A DNA stretch of 64,000 bases, from the NCBI RefSeq assembly GCF_000024165.1, contig NC_013194.1, positions 1,736,001-1,800,000 of the forward strand, written 5' to 3'. This DNA comes from Accumulibacter phosphatis. GTDB lineage: Bacteria > Pseudomonadota > Gammaproteobacteria > Burkholderiales > Rhodocyclaceae. The notes beneath the pieces were generated by a model. It was not told the origin of the DNA, did not search any database, and saw nothing but the letters and a program-made list of their open reading frames with translations. This document shows positions 27,114 to 35,503 of this stretch, piece by piece. Position 1 is the first letter of the stretch; every line of letters begins with the position of its first letter. Made by a program: the position numbers and the translations under genes.

Positions 27114-28138
27114 ATACGACCGCGAGCCTGCCTCTCGGGCCGCTGATGATCGACGTCGCGGGCGTGCAGTTGACCGATCTCGAACGGGAACGCCTCGGCC
27201 ATCCTCTGGTTGGCGGCCTGATACTGTTTGCACGCAACTACCAGTCGCCACAGCAGCTCGCGCGGCTGACGGCAGAGATCCATGCTCTGCGTTCGCCGCC
27301 CTTGCCGATCGCCATCGACCACGAGGGGGGCCGGGTGCAACGCTGTCGGGAGGGGTTCACGCGTCTGCCGCCGATGCGCCGTCTCGGTGAACTCTGGGAC
27401 CGCGATCCCCAGGCGGCGCTGACGGCAGCCCGGCAAGTGGCTTACGTGCTGGCGGCCGAATTACGTGCCTGCGGCGTCGACCTGTCGTTTACGCCGGTTC
27501 TCGACCTCGACTGGGGGCGCAGTAGCGTCATCGGTGATCGCTCGCTTCACGGCGATCCAGCAGTCGTCGCTGAACTCGCCGGCGCGCTGATCGCGGGCTT
27601 GCGCAGCGCCGGCATGGCCGCTTGTGGCAAGCATTTTCCCGGTCATGGCTGGGTCGAGGCCGACTCGCACATCGCCCTGCCCATCGACCAGCGTCGGCTG
27701 GACGAGCTGACTCCGGACATCGCGCCCTATCGTCGGCTGAGTCTGGACGCCGTCATGCCGGCGCACGTCATCTACAGCCAGGTAGACGATCGGCCGGCCG
27801 GTTTTTCGCCGGTCTGGATGCGGCTGCTGCGCGACGAGCTGGGCTTTGCGGGTGTGATCTTCAGCGACGATCTGTCGATGGCGGCTGCCGGCGTTGCCGG
27901 CGGCATCATCGATCGTTGCACGGCGGCATGGAACGCCGGCTGCGACCTCCTGCTGGTGTGCAACTCGCCGGAGGCGGTCGGTGAGTTGTTGGCCACCTGG
28001 CGGCCGCTAGCCGATGCGCAGCGGGCTCTCCGGGTCGAACGTCTGTGCCCGGTCACCAGCGCACTCGACTGGCCAAAGCTGCAGCAGGATCCTGCCTACC
28101 TGACCGGCGTTACCTGGGCGGAACGGCTGTTGGCGTGA
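27110..28138 (+). CDS. nagZ: Beta-N-acetylhexosaminidase NagZ
   Basis: NagZ is a cytoplasmic GH3 enzyme that removes GlcNAc from anhydro-muropeptides in cell-wall recycling. The 342-residue protein has IAIDHEGGRVQRCREGFTRLP, the acid/base-loop KHFPGHGWVEADSHIALP with the catalytic His, and VIFSDDLSM containing the nucleophile Asp. It overlaps acpS by 4 nt and ends the lepA-nagZ run. Confidence 0.95.
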   Translation: MNTTASLPLGPLMIDVAGVQLTDLERERLGHPLVGGLILFARNYQSPQQLARLTAEIHALRSPPLPIAIDHEGGRVQRCREGFTRLPPMRRLGELWDRDPQAALTAARQVAYVLAAELRACGVDLSFTPVLDLDWGRSSVIGDRSLHGDPAVVAELAGALIAGLRSAGMAACGKHFPGHGWVEADSHIALPIDQRRLDELTPDIAPYRRLSLDAVMPAHVIYSQVDDRPAGFSPVWMRLLRDELGFAGVIFSDDLSMAAAGVAGGIIDRCTAAWNAGCDLLLVCNSPEAVGELLATWRPLADAQRALRVERLCPVTSALDWPKLQQDPAYLTGVTWAERLLA

Positions 28139-28191
28139 GCTGGCGGACGCGGCAGACCGCTGCGGCTCCGGCTGTCGCTGTCTGTCGAGGC

Positions 28192-28209
28192 GGCGCGTGC
28201 AAACGCGCC
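28192..28209. terminator. GNRA-loop hairpin between convergent nagZ and efp
   Basis: A perfect 7-bp stem (GGCGCGT/ACGCGCC) closed by a GCAA tetraloop lies between two converging genes. There is no T-run, so terminator function is tentative. Confidence 0.4.
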
Positions 28210-28225
28210 GGCCGACCTGTCACGG

Positions 28226-28783
28226 CTACCTGACGCGCGAACGGTACTCGTGGCTGCGTGTGTCGATGTCGATCTTGTCGCCGATCTCGATGAAAGCGGG
28301 AACCGGCAGTTCGAAACCGGTCGCCAGCCGGGCCGGCTTCATCACCTTGCCCGAGGTGTCGCCCTTGACCGCAGGTTCCGTGTAGACCACTTCGCGGACC
28401 ACGCTGGTCGGCAGTTCGATGGAGATGGCCTTGCCGTTGTAAAAAACGGCCTCGCAGGGCATGCCGTCTTCAAGGTAGTTCAGCGCGTCGCTCATGCAGT
28501 CGGCTTCGATCTCGTACTGGTTGTATTCGGCGTCCATGAACACGTAGAGGGGATCGGCGAAGTACGAGTAGCTGACTTCCTTGCGCTCGAGCTGGATGAC
28601 GTCGAACTTGTCGTCGGCGCGATAGACGGTCTCGCTGGGCGACTCGGTCAGCAGGTTCTTCATCTTCATCTTGACGACCGACGCGTTGCGGCCCGACTTG
28701 ACGTATTCCGACTTGAGAACGACCATCGGGTTGTTGCCGACCATGAAGACGTTGCCTGCGCGAAGCTCTTGTGCGGTTTTCAT
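28226..28783 (-). CDS. efp: Elongation factor P, Arg32 type
   Basis: EF-P relieves ribosome stalling at polyproline. The 185-residue protein has the three beta-barrel domains, and its modified tip is KSGRNAS with Arg at position 32, counted from the Met. Arg32 EF-P is activated by rhamnosylation by EarP, and earP lies directly upstream on the same strand. No Lys-type modification genes (epmA/epmB) are nearby. Confidence 0.97.
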   Translation of the reverse strand: MKTAQELRAGNVFMVGNNPMVVLKSEYVKSGRNASVVKMKMKNLLTESPSETVYRADDKFDVIQLERKEVSYSYFADPLYVFMDAEYNQYEIEADCMSDALNYLEDGMPCEAVFYNGKAISIELPTSVVREVVYTEPAVKGDTSGKVMKPARLATGFELPVPAFIEIGDKIDIDTRSHEYRSRVR

Positions 28784-28819
28784 AGTACGTTCCAGGAAAC
28801 GGGTGAGAAAAACGAACGA

Positions 28820-30010
28820 TTATAACTTGGAACGGCTGAAGCGAATCAGCCGGGTGCAGAGATCGTCCTGTTCGGCGAGTCCCGCGTCCCAGCGGTGCGC
28901 GTGTTCGTCCAGGCTGTCGAGGCTGGCGGCAAGGTCGCGCCAGTGCGTGACGGCAAGGCTTCCTTTGTTCCATGCCTGCCAGAAGTCGCGTAGCACAGCG
29001 CCTGTCGTGTTCGGCAGGCTGGCGCCGTAAAGCGTCAGGAAGGCGTCGAGCTTGCGCAGGTGCGTGGCGTCTTCCTGCGGGTAGGCCTGCCAGACGAGGG
29101 GCCGTGCTGCCCACTGGGCGCGGACGAAGGAATCCTCGCCGCGGACGAAGTTCAGGCGGCACAGCCAGAGCAGCTGATCATAGCGGTCCTGTTGCAGGAA
29201 CGGCAGGATACGCAGTTCGAGTGCGCCGCGTCGGAGGCTCTGGCCAGCCGTGAGTGCCTGCCCGGCGTACGCCGCCATCGCCGGTAGTGTGCTTGATAGC
29301 GGGGCCGCGCAGCAGACCGGCGTCTCCGACGCTTCCCAGGCGCTCAGCAGGTCGCCGATCGCCGGATTCTCGTAGGCGAACAGGGAGACCAGCAGCGCAT
29401 CGCCGGTCGGTGGCGGGAAGCCGACGTCGTTCCACAGGGCCAGCTGCCGGTCAGCGCTGGCGAGGAAATTCTGCCTGCGCGTCCGCAGCTCGCCTTCGCG
29501 CAACAGTCCGCCGGTGTCGTGGCGGAAACCGGGAAAAAAGAAATACTTGATCAGCGGCAGTTGCGGGTAGGGCGACGGCAGCGCGTGCCAGCCGGCTACC
29601 CAGTCCTCGGCGCTCAGGTAGTCGAGGTTGAGCCACACTGGCGGCGGCGACTGCTTCGCCATGGCTTCGACGAACGACTCGGGGATCCGGCAGGCGAAGG
29701 TTTCGAGGACGACGCGCGCCGGGTCGACGCGGGGAAAATCGCCGTCCCAACGCCTGACCTCGATTCCCTGCCGATGCTGGATCGACAGCGCCGGGTTCAC
29801 CTCCGGACAGAGCAGGTGGAAACTGGTCAGGTTGTCCACCCACAGACGCACACGCAACGCGTGTTCGCCGGTCATCTGGCGGGCCAGGCGCCAGCAGACG
29901 CCGATGTCGCCAAGGTTGTCGATTACCTTGCAGAACACATCCCAGTCGGGTCGGCTGGTCGCGAGAGGGTCAACGGGCGGCAGGGCGGGGGCAGGTGAGC
30001 GTGATAACAT
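28820..30010 (-). CDS. earP: EF-P arginine rhamnosyltransferase EarP
   Basis: EarP transfers rhamnose from dTDP-L-rhamnose to Arg32 of EF-P. The protein (about 396 aa) shows DVFCKVIDNLGDIGVCWRLARQ, a conserved N-terminal region with the catalytic Asp, and PVWLNLDYLSAEDWV, FFPGFRHDTGGLLRE and NFVRGEDSFVRAQWA with donor-binding residues. ATG 30010 fits an AGGA upstream; a GTG at 30019 is possible. It forms a two-gene unit with efp and is divergent from uvrC. Confidence 0.95.
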   Translation of the reverse strand: MLSRSPAPALPPVDPLATSRPDWDVFCKVIDNLGDIGVCWRLARQMTGEHALRVRLWVDNLTSFHLLCPEVNPALSIQHRQGIEVRRWDGDFPRVDPARVVLETFACRIPESFVEAMAKQSPPPVWLNLDYLSAEDWVAGWHALPSPYPQLPLIKYFFFPGFRHDTGGLLREGELRTRRQNFLASADRQLALWNDVGFPPPTGDALLVSLFAYENPAIGDLLSAWEASETPVCCAAPLSSTLPAMAAYAGQALTAGQSLRRGALELRILPFLQQDRYDQLLWLCRLNFVRGEDSFVRAQWAARPLVWQAYPQEDATHLRKLDAFLTLYGASLPNTTGAVLRDFWQAWNKGSLAVTHWRDLAASLDSLDEHAHRWDAGLAEQDDLCTRLIRFSRSKL

Positions 30011-30054
30011 CGAAGTCACTATCCTACGTCAGCCGGCGGCTGCCGTGCATCCAC

Positions 30055-31866
30055 ATGAACGAACCCTTCGACGCCAAGTCCCTGCTGAGCACGCTGACCG
30101 AACTGCCGGGTGTCTACCGGATGCTCGATCGCGCCGGCAATGTGCTCTACGTGGGCAAGGCGAAGAACCTCCGCAAGCGGGTCGCCTCCTACTTTCGGGA
30201 GAACCATGCCAGTCCGCGCATCGCGCTGATGGTGGCACAGATCGCTCGCGTCGAGACGACAGTAACGCGTTCCGAGGCCGAGGCTCTGCTGCTCGAAAAC
30301 AATCTCATCAAGAGCCTGTCGCCCCGCTACAACATACTGTTTCGTGACGACAAGTCCTATCCCTATATCGTGCTGAGCCACGACAGTGCACCGCGGTTGG
30401 GGTTTTTCCGCGGCGCTACCGACAAGCGGGCAGACTATTTCGGTCCGTTTCCGTCGTCGTCGGCGGTGCGTGACAGCATCCACCTGCTGCAGAAAATGTT
30501 TCGCCTGCGCACTTGCGAGAATCCGGTGTTCAACAACCGCTCGCGGCCGTGCCTGCTCCACCAGATCAAACGTTGCTCGGGCCCCTGCGTCGGCCTGATC
30601 GAGCCTGAACGCTATGCCGAGGACGTGCAGATGGCCGTGATGTTTCTGCAAGGCCGCCAGCAGGACGTGATCGGCCGCTTGTCGACAGCCATGGATGAGG
30701 CCGCAGAGAAACTCGCCTTCGAGCAGGCTGCCGTCTATCGCGACCAGATCCAGTCACTCCGGCAAGTGCAGGAGAAGCAATACGTCGAGAGCGGCACCGA
30801 CGCGGATGTGGACATCGTCGCCGCTGTTGACGGCGACGGCCTGATCTGCGTGAACCTGGCGATGGTGCGTGGCGGCCGACATCTCGGCGACCGGCCGCAG
30901 TTTCCCGCGAACACGGCCGATTCGTCGCCGCACGAGGCCTTGGCCGCCTTCCTCTATCAGCATTATCTGGCGCACCCCATCCCGGCGCGTATTCTGGTCA
31001 ATCTGCCCCTCGCGGATGGCGAAGTGGCCGGCTGGCTCAGCGAAATGGCCGGTCGGCCGATCAGGCTTGGCGAGGCCAGGTTGACCACGCAACGCGTCTG
31101 GGTGGAAATGGCCGAGCAGAGCGCCCGGCTGGCGATCACCACGCGTCGCGTTGCGCTGTCCCGGCAGGAAGCGCGCCTTGAATCGCTCTGCAGCACGCTG
31201 GGTCTCGAAGCCGAGGAGGGGATGCGTATCGAATGCTTCGATATCAGCCATACGCAGGGAGACGCCACAGTGGCGGCATGTGTCGTCTACCAGGGTGGGG
31301 GAATGCGCAAGTCAGAGTACCGGCGCTTCAACATTCGTGATGTCCAGCCGGGCGACGATTACGCGGCGATGCGGCAGGCCGTGCAGCGGCGCTACGAGAA
31401 GCTGGTTTCCGGCAGCGGTGTGGCGCCGGCGCTGATCCTGATCGACGGCGGCAGCGGACAGGTAAAGGTCGCCGCCGCCGCGCTCGCCGACCTCGGCCTG
31501 TCGCAGCTGCCGCTGCTCGGCGTCGCCAAGGGCGAGGCGCGCAAGCCGGGATTGGAGACGCTGGTTTTCGCGGACGCTCGCGAGCCGTTACAATTGACCC
31601 CTGAACATCCCGCCCTGCACCTGATCCAGGAAATTCGCGACGAGGCGCACCGTTTTGCGGTGACCGGACATCGCGCCAGCCGCGGCAAGACAGGGCGAAC
31701 TTCCCGGCTGGAAGGGATAGTGGGCATTGGACCCAAACGGCGCAAGGCATTGATTGCCCGTTTTGGTGGTTTGCAGGGCATTTCGGATGCCGGCGTTGAC
31801 CAATTGACAGCAGTTCCGGGAATCAGCCGGGAACTGGCCGAGAAAATTTACGCGTCTTTGCATTGA
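30055..31866 (+). CDS. uvrC: Excinuclease ABC subunit C
   Basis: UvrC makes both incisions in nucleotide excision repair. The 603-residue protein has the GIY-YIG nuclease domain (LPGVYRMLDRAGNVLYVGKAK), a Cys-rich region (RPCLLHQIKRCSGPC), a UVR domain (KLAFEQAAVYRDQIQSLR), the RNase H-like domain (IECFDISHTQGDATVAA, LILIDGGSGQV) and C-terminal tandem HhH (LEGIVGIGPKRRKAL). I chose the ATG at 30055; the earlier in-frame GTG adds non-conserved residues. pgsA begins in its stop codon. Confidence 0.97.
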   Translation: MNEPFDAKSLLSTLTELPGVYRMLDRAGNVLYVGKAKNLRKRVASYFRENHASPRIALMVAQIARVETTVTRSEAEALLLENNLIKSLSPRYNILFRDDKSYPYIVLSHDSAPRLGFFRGATDKRADYFGPFPSSSAVRDSIHLLQKMFRLRTCENPVFNNRSRPCLLHQIKRCSGPCVGLIEPERYAEDVQMAVMFLQGRQQDVIGRLSTAMDEAAEKLAFEQAAVYRDQIQSLRQVQEKQYVESGTDADVDIVAAVDGDGLICVNLAMVRGGRHLGDRPQFPANTADSSPHEALAAFLYQHYLAHPIPARILVNLPLADGEVAGWLSEMAGRPIRLGEARLTTQRVWVEMAEQSARLAITTRRVALSRQEARLESLCSTLGLEAEEGMRIECFDISHTQGDATVAACVVYQGGGMRKSEYRRFNIRDVQPGDDYAAMRQAVQRRYEKLVSGSGVAPALILIDGGSGQVKVAAAALADLGLSQLPLLGVAKGEARKPGLETLVFADAREPLQLTPEHPALHLIQEIRDEAHRFAVTGHRASRGKTGRTSRLEGIVGIGPKRRKALIARFGGLQGISDAGVDQLTAVPGISRELAEKIYASLH

Positions 31867-32444
31867 TGCCACTGAACACACCGATTCTTCTCACCTGGCT
31901 CCGGATCATCCTGATTCCGCTGATGATCGCCGTTTACTACGTTCCCGGCTCCTGGCTCCAGGTCGTCGGCCGTGACCTCGCCGCGACGCTGGTTTTCGTG
32001 GTGGCAGCGGTCACTGACTGGCTCGACGGCTATCTCGCGCGGCGCTGGCAGCAGACGTCGGCTTTCGGTGCTTTTCTCGACCCGGTGGCGGACAAGCTGA
32101 TGGTTGCCGCCGCACTGATCGTCCTGGTGCAACTGGGCCGGCTCGACGCCATCCTGGCAACGATCATCATCGGCCGGGAGATTACGATTTCGGCCCTGCG
32201 CGAGTGGATGGCCCAGATTGGCGCCCACCGCAGCGTTGCCGTATCGATGATCGGCAAGATCAAGACCAGCGCGCAGATGATAGCCATCCCCCTGCTGCTC
32301 TATCAGGCGCCGGTCAGTGGTTTCGACGTCTTTCAGGCCGGCACCTGGCTGATCTACGTGGCGGCCGTACTGACCCTCTGGTCGATGGGTTATTACATGC
32401 GAATGGCGTGGCCGCACCTGATTGAAGAGGACCGGCGGCGCTAG
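31866..32444 (+). CDS. pgsA: CDP-diacylglycerol-glycerol-3-phosphate 3-phosphatidyltransferase
   Basis: PgsA makes phosphatidylglycerophosphate from CDP-diacylglycerol and glycerol-3-phosphate. The 192-residue integral membrane protein has the CDP-alcohol phosphotransferase motif in VTDWLDGYLARRW...GAFLDPVADK, with the Asp residues of D-x2-D-G-x2-A-R-x8-G-x3-D-x3-D. About five transmembrane helices are visible. It overlaps uvrC by one base (TGATG); uvrC-pgsA-tRNA is a common order. Confidence 0.95.
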   Translation: MPLNTPILLTWLRIILIPLMIAVYYVPGSWLQVVGRDLAATLVFVVAAVTDWLDGYLARRWQQTSAFGAFLDPVADKLMVAAALIVLVQLGRLDAILATIIIGREITISALREWMAQIGAHRSVAVSMIGKIKTSAQMIAIPLLLYQAPVSGFDVFQAGTWLIYVAAVLTLWSMGYYMRMAWPHLIEEDRRR

Positions 32445-32505
32445 CGGGGAGCCGCAAAAGGCGACATCGGGGGTGCCCGGCGGCGCCCGACCGGGGAAGA
32501 ATGCG

Positions 32506-32533
32506 TTGACAGCAATGGGCAGGCCTTTATAAT
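32506..32533 (+). promoter_or_regulatory. Consensus sigma70 promoter of tRNA-Gly/tRNA-Cys
   Basis: TTGACA (32506-32511), a 16-nt spacer and TATAAT (32528-32533): both boxes are fully consensus and lie 15 nt upstream of the mature tRNA-Gly 5' end. Confidence 0.85.
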
Positions 32534-32548
32534 GCGCACTCGCTTCAC

Positions 32549-32624
32549 GCGGGAGTAGCTCAGTTGGTAGAGCGATACCTTGCCAAGGTATAGGTCGAGA
32601 GTTCGAGACTCTTCTCCCGCTCCA
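32549..32624 (+). tRNA. tRNA-Gly (GCC)
   Basis: A 76-nt cloverleaf: acceptor GCGGGAG/CTCCCGC, D-arm GCTC/GAGC, anticodon stem ATACC/GGTAT with loop TTGCCAA (anticodon GCC), T-arm with GTTCGAG, discriminator T and encoded CCA. It is directly downstream of the consensus promoter and followed 63 nt later by tRNA-Cys. Confidence 0.97.
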
Positions 32625-32687
32625 GATTTTCTGCCGGACGTTCCGTGTTCTTCGGACCTGACGGCGCTCCTGTCATCAGATGGGCGC

Positions 32688-32761
32688 GGCGCGATAGCAA
32701 AGCGGTTATGCACCGGATTGCAAATCCGTGTAGGTGGGTTCGACTCCCGCTCGCGCCTCCA
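32688..32761 (+). tRNA. tRNA-Cys (GCA)
   Basis: A 74-nt cloverleaf: acceptor GGCGCGA/TCGCGCC, anticodon loop TTGCAAA (anticodon GCA), T-loop GGTTCGACTCC and encoded CCA. It is the last core gene before accessory DNA starts, so its 3' end is a candidate integration site. Confidence 0.96.
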
Positions 32762-33267
32762 ATAACTATAACAAAATCAATCGGTTGCCAGTCACCTGAG
32801 GCCTGCCCCGGGTTCTTCTTGGGCTTAATCCCGGTTCAAATCCGCTTCACGCTACCTCGTCCGGGTAGCGCTGCTACCCGCCAACGGATGGTGCAGGGCG
32901 TTTAGGCGAGTACAAGCGCGTCTTCTCATGGCGTCCATTTAGAAACGTGGCGAGCGGTTCCAGCTGCCTGTCGGAAGTAGGCTGCAGGACGAACGTGGCG
33001 TGATGGCTCTGCACTCGGCGGCATCGCCAGAGCGCGGGGCAACTGCCGCGACACGGCTGGGCATCGCCGGGCATGGCGAGTGTCCGAGCTTGCCTGAACG
33101 CATGCAGTGTCGATTTCGCCCATAGGGCAACCGACACTCGCGGCTCGCATGGACCGGCAGTGGACCATGCCGCGTCCGACGGGCAAGCCCGCAATCATCG
33201 TAGCGACATCATCGTGGCCGGGGCTGATTCTCGTCCGCCTCATTCCTCTGGATCAAGGCGTCAACAA
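32762..33267. other. Non-coding stretch after tRNA-Cys, start of the accessory region
   Basis: These 506 bases hold no gene I recognise; the open frames lack family motifs or ribosome sites. A strong perfect hairpin (8-bp stem, 3-nt loop) lies at 32862-32880 with no T-run. A short sequence like a tRNA T-loop occurs at 32833-32843 without the rest of a tRNA. This mixture is typical of decayed sequence beside an integration site. Confidence 0.45.
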
Positions 33268-34209
33268 TCAAGGAACGGGGGTGAATGGCCAGGCGGCCTT
33301 GAAGCCCTCAATCAGGTTCTCGCAGCACTGCCGCAAGTGGTCGCGCAACAGCATGACCAGCGGCGACAACTGGCGACGATCGGCACAGACCAGCGACAAT
33401 GGCGCCGCCTCGGTCGTCCATTCGGTACAGAGCGGCACCAGAAGGCCGGCCGCTATGCTCTTGCCGACATCCAGCGCCGACTTGTAGGCAATGCCGTGGC
33501 CAGCAAGGGCCCAGCGATGCACGACATCACCGTCGTCAGCGATCCGGTTCCCGTTTACGGTTACCACGATCTCCTTCCCCTCCAGGCTGAAGCGCCAATG
33601 CTCGTGCAGGGCGTTCCCGAGACGAAATCGCAGGCAGTTGTGGCGAGACAGGTCCCCCGGAACGGCCGGTACGCCGTGGCGCGCCAGGTAGTTCGGCGCT
33701 GCACAGAGAACACGCCGGTTGCCGGACAGGATGGGCAGCGCGACCAACCCCGAATCCGCCATGTCCGTATAGCGAATGGCAATGTCGACTGGTTGCCGGT
33801 AGAGGTCTGCCGGGCGATCGGAAACATGCGTGCGCAGCGTGACGTCGGGGTGTTGAAGCAGGAAGCTGTCGAGCCAGGCCAGCAGATGATTCCTTCCAAG
33901 GTCCGAGGGCATCGATACGCGCAACTCCTCGCGCAGGCTGCCGCGCACCTGGGCAATGTCCTCGAGCGCATCACTCAGTCCAGCCAGTGCGCAACGGGCT
34001 GCCGGCAAAAGGCGTTCTCCCGGCGGACTCAGACGCAGGCTCCTCGTGGAGCGTACGAGCAATAGCGCGCCCAGATCGGACTCCAGCCGTTTCAGGCTGG
34101 TACTGGCTACCGCAGGAGACAATCCGAGCATTTGGGCCGCGGTCGAGAGGCTCCCGCTGTCGGCAGCCAGCACGAAGACGCGGAGATCCTGCAGATTCCT
34201 GATTTTCAA
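33268..34209 (-). CDS. LysR-family transcriptional regulator
   Basis: A 313-residue LysR regulator. The N-terminal winged HTH is clear (LRVFVLAADSGSLSTAAQML, SPAVASTSLKRLESDLG), followed by a periplasmic-binding-like effector domain (RVSMPSDLGRNHLLAWLD onward). It most resembles the CrgA/DsdC-like subgroup with the LLVRSTRSLRLSPPGERLL segment. It is divergent from the secreted-protein gene at 34528, with 318 bases between, so it may control that gene or itself. The effector is unknown. Confidence 0.9.
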   Translation of the reverse strand: MKIRNLQDLRVFVLAADSGSLSTAAQMLGLSPAVASTSLKRLESDLGALLLVRSTRSLRLSPPGERLLPAARCALAGLSDALEDIAQVRGSLREELRVSMPSDLGRNHLLAWLDSFLLQHPDVTLRTHVSDRPADLYRQPVDIAIRYTDMADSGLVALPILSGNRRVLCAAPNYLARHGVPAVPGDLSRHNCLRFRLGNALHEHWRFSLEGKEIVVTVNGNRIADDGDVVHRWALAGHGIAYKSALDVGKSIAAGLLVPLCTEWTTEAAPLSLVCADRRQLSPLVMLLRDHLRQCCENLIEGFKAAWPFTPVP

Positions 34210-34527
34210 TTTTCGATTAAGAGTGTTTCGTCATGGCGCTAGTGTAAGGTCGAAAGCCGCTGACCGATACTGCGGCTGACGCAACCTCAGACAAATGTGG
34301 CGGCAGACTTGAGCGAGCTGACGCTGTTTTCTGATGAGCGCCTGCTGTCTGGCGATCCCTGGCAATGTCGTCAGTCGCGCTCGCGAGTCCGATCGGCGCC
34401 GACCGCGCGGAGCGCTTCGCAGCAGTGAGGAAGGTGACCTTCCGCGGAAACTCTTTCCGTGTGAGTGTTTTCATTGACCCATCGGGAGCGGAGGAAGATG
34501 CTTCCCCGATACATCAGGAGCCCGAGC
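34210..34527. other. Divergent intergenic region between LysR gene and secreted-protein gene
   Basis: No gene is seen in these 318 bases. It should hold the two divergent promoters and any LysR-box; I found no convincing -35/-10 pair. An AGGAG 7 nt before ATG 34528 is a clear ribosome site at its right edge. Confidence 0.4.
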
Positions 34528-35223
34528 ATGTCTGGCAACATCAAATTCACTCTCGTCCTTGCCTTTGCCGCCCTTCTCTCCACATCGTCCGCCTTTGCCT
34601 ACAACGACTCCAGTGCCCGCAGCGACTGCCTGGGCAAGGTGGTGCACTGGGGTTCGGTCTATTCGAATCCGCACGACGTCCGCAGCGACGAAACGGGTTA
34701 CAGATCCTACAACGTCAGCGGACTGGTCAATGACCGCGATGGTCGCGAGTACCGCTTCGACTGCCGTGTCGAGGATCGCGAAGTGGTGAACTGGAACGTC
34801 AATTCCGGAAGCAGCGACCGCGACGACAAGAAAAAGAGCCGCAACAAGGCCCTGGCAATCGGTGCGGGCATCGCCGGTGCCGCCGCGCTGATCGCCATCC
34901 TGGCTTCCAGCAAGAGCAAGGACGGCGAACACGACGAAAAGCGCGCTGAATACAATTCCGGCAAGGGAACCCCTTTCGAAGACATGCGCTTTCTGAAAAC
35001 GGAATGCAAGCGCGTCCTCACCGCCCATCTGAACAACGATCACGGCGATGTGCAGAGCCTGGAACTCGAGCATCCCAGTCTGAACGGCCGGACGCTCAGC
35101 GGCGACGGCAGCGTTGCTTTCAGCGACGGCGGCGATCGTCACCTGGCATTCTCCTGTGCCTTCGACCGTGCCGGCAATATTTACGATGGCAGGTACAGCT
35201 ATCGCCACGCCGGCAGCCGCTAG
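34528..35223 (+). CDS. Secreted/envelope protein of unknown function
   Basis: I do not recognise this 231-residue protein. It has a signal peptide (KFTLVLAFAALLSTSSAFA), a mature N-terminal part with two Cys (DCLGKVVHWG, FDCRVEDREVV), a charged DDKKKSRNK stretch, a second hydrophobic helix (ALAIGAGIAGAAALIAILAS) and a C-terminal part with two more Cys. The even number and spacing of Cys suggest disulphides in the periplasm. I start at ATG 34528 because of AGGAG 7 nt upstream; the frame is open further upstream. It is first in a row of envelope-protein genes. Confidence 0.65.
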   Translation: MSGNIKFTLVLAFAALLSTSSAFAYNDSSARSDCLGKVVHWGSVYSNPHDVRSDETGYRSYNVSGLVNDRDGREYRFDCRVEDREVVNWNVNSGSSDRDDKKKSRNKALAIGAGIAGAAALIAILASSKSKDGEHDEKRAEYNSGKGTPFEDMRFLKTECKRVLTAHLNNDHGDVQSLELEHPSLNGRTLSGDGSVAFSDGGDRHLAFSCAFDRAGNIYDGRYSYRHAGSR

Positions 35224-35240
35224 ACCCGCCATCAGAGCGA

Positions 35241-35491
35241 TGCCCGTCGTCGAGTTCAAGCTCGGCCTGCGCGGCAACGCGACAGTGCCGCCGTGCGCGG
35301 AAGAGGCATGGTGCGGCTACATCGGCAGGCTGATCCGCGCCGGCAGCGTCTCCGGAGCGAACACGCCCGCGTTCGACTGCAGCAAGGTCCGCGCCGGCGG
35401 CTCGGAAACCGTGGTCTACCGCGACCCGGGGCAGCGGATATTTTTGTCGTCCAGTTTGGACAGGTCAGCCAACGACTGCTCGAATGGTTAG
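35241..35491 (+). pseudogene. Decayed LprI-type (DUF1311) domain fragment
   Basis: The open frame encodes 83 residues. Its second half, AFDCSKVRAGGSETVVYRDP, resembles the start of the LprI/DUF1311 domain found intact in the next gene (TFNCAKATGEVETLICSD), but the remaining domain is lost in a short out-of-family tail. There is no signal peptide in frame. I read it as the remnant of a duplicated lysozyme-inhibitor-like gene; it could instead be chance similarity in a spacer. Confidence 0.35.
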
Positions 35492-35503
35492 TGAGGAGAA
35501 CCA

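Noticed and set aside
32833..32843. T-loop-like sequence suggesting a third tRNA
   Set aside because: No acceptor stem, D-arm or anticodon arm can be folded around it.
33073..34065. 330-codon plus-strand frame
   Set aside because: Mostly antisense to the LysR gene, which has a clear HTH and effector domain.
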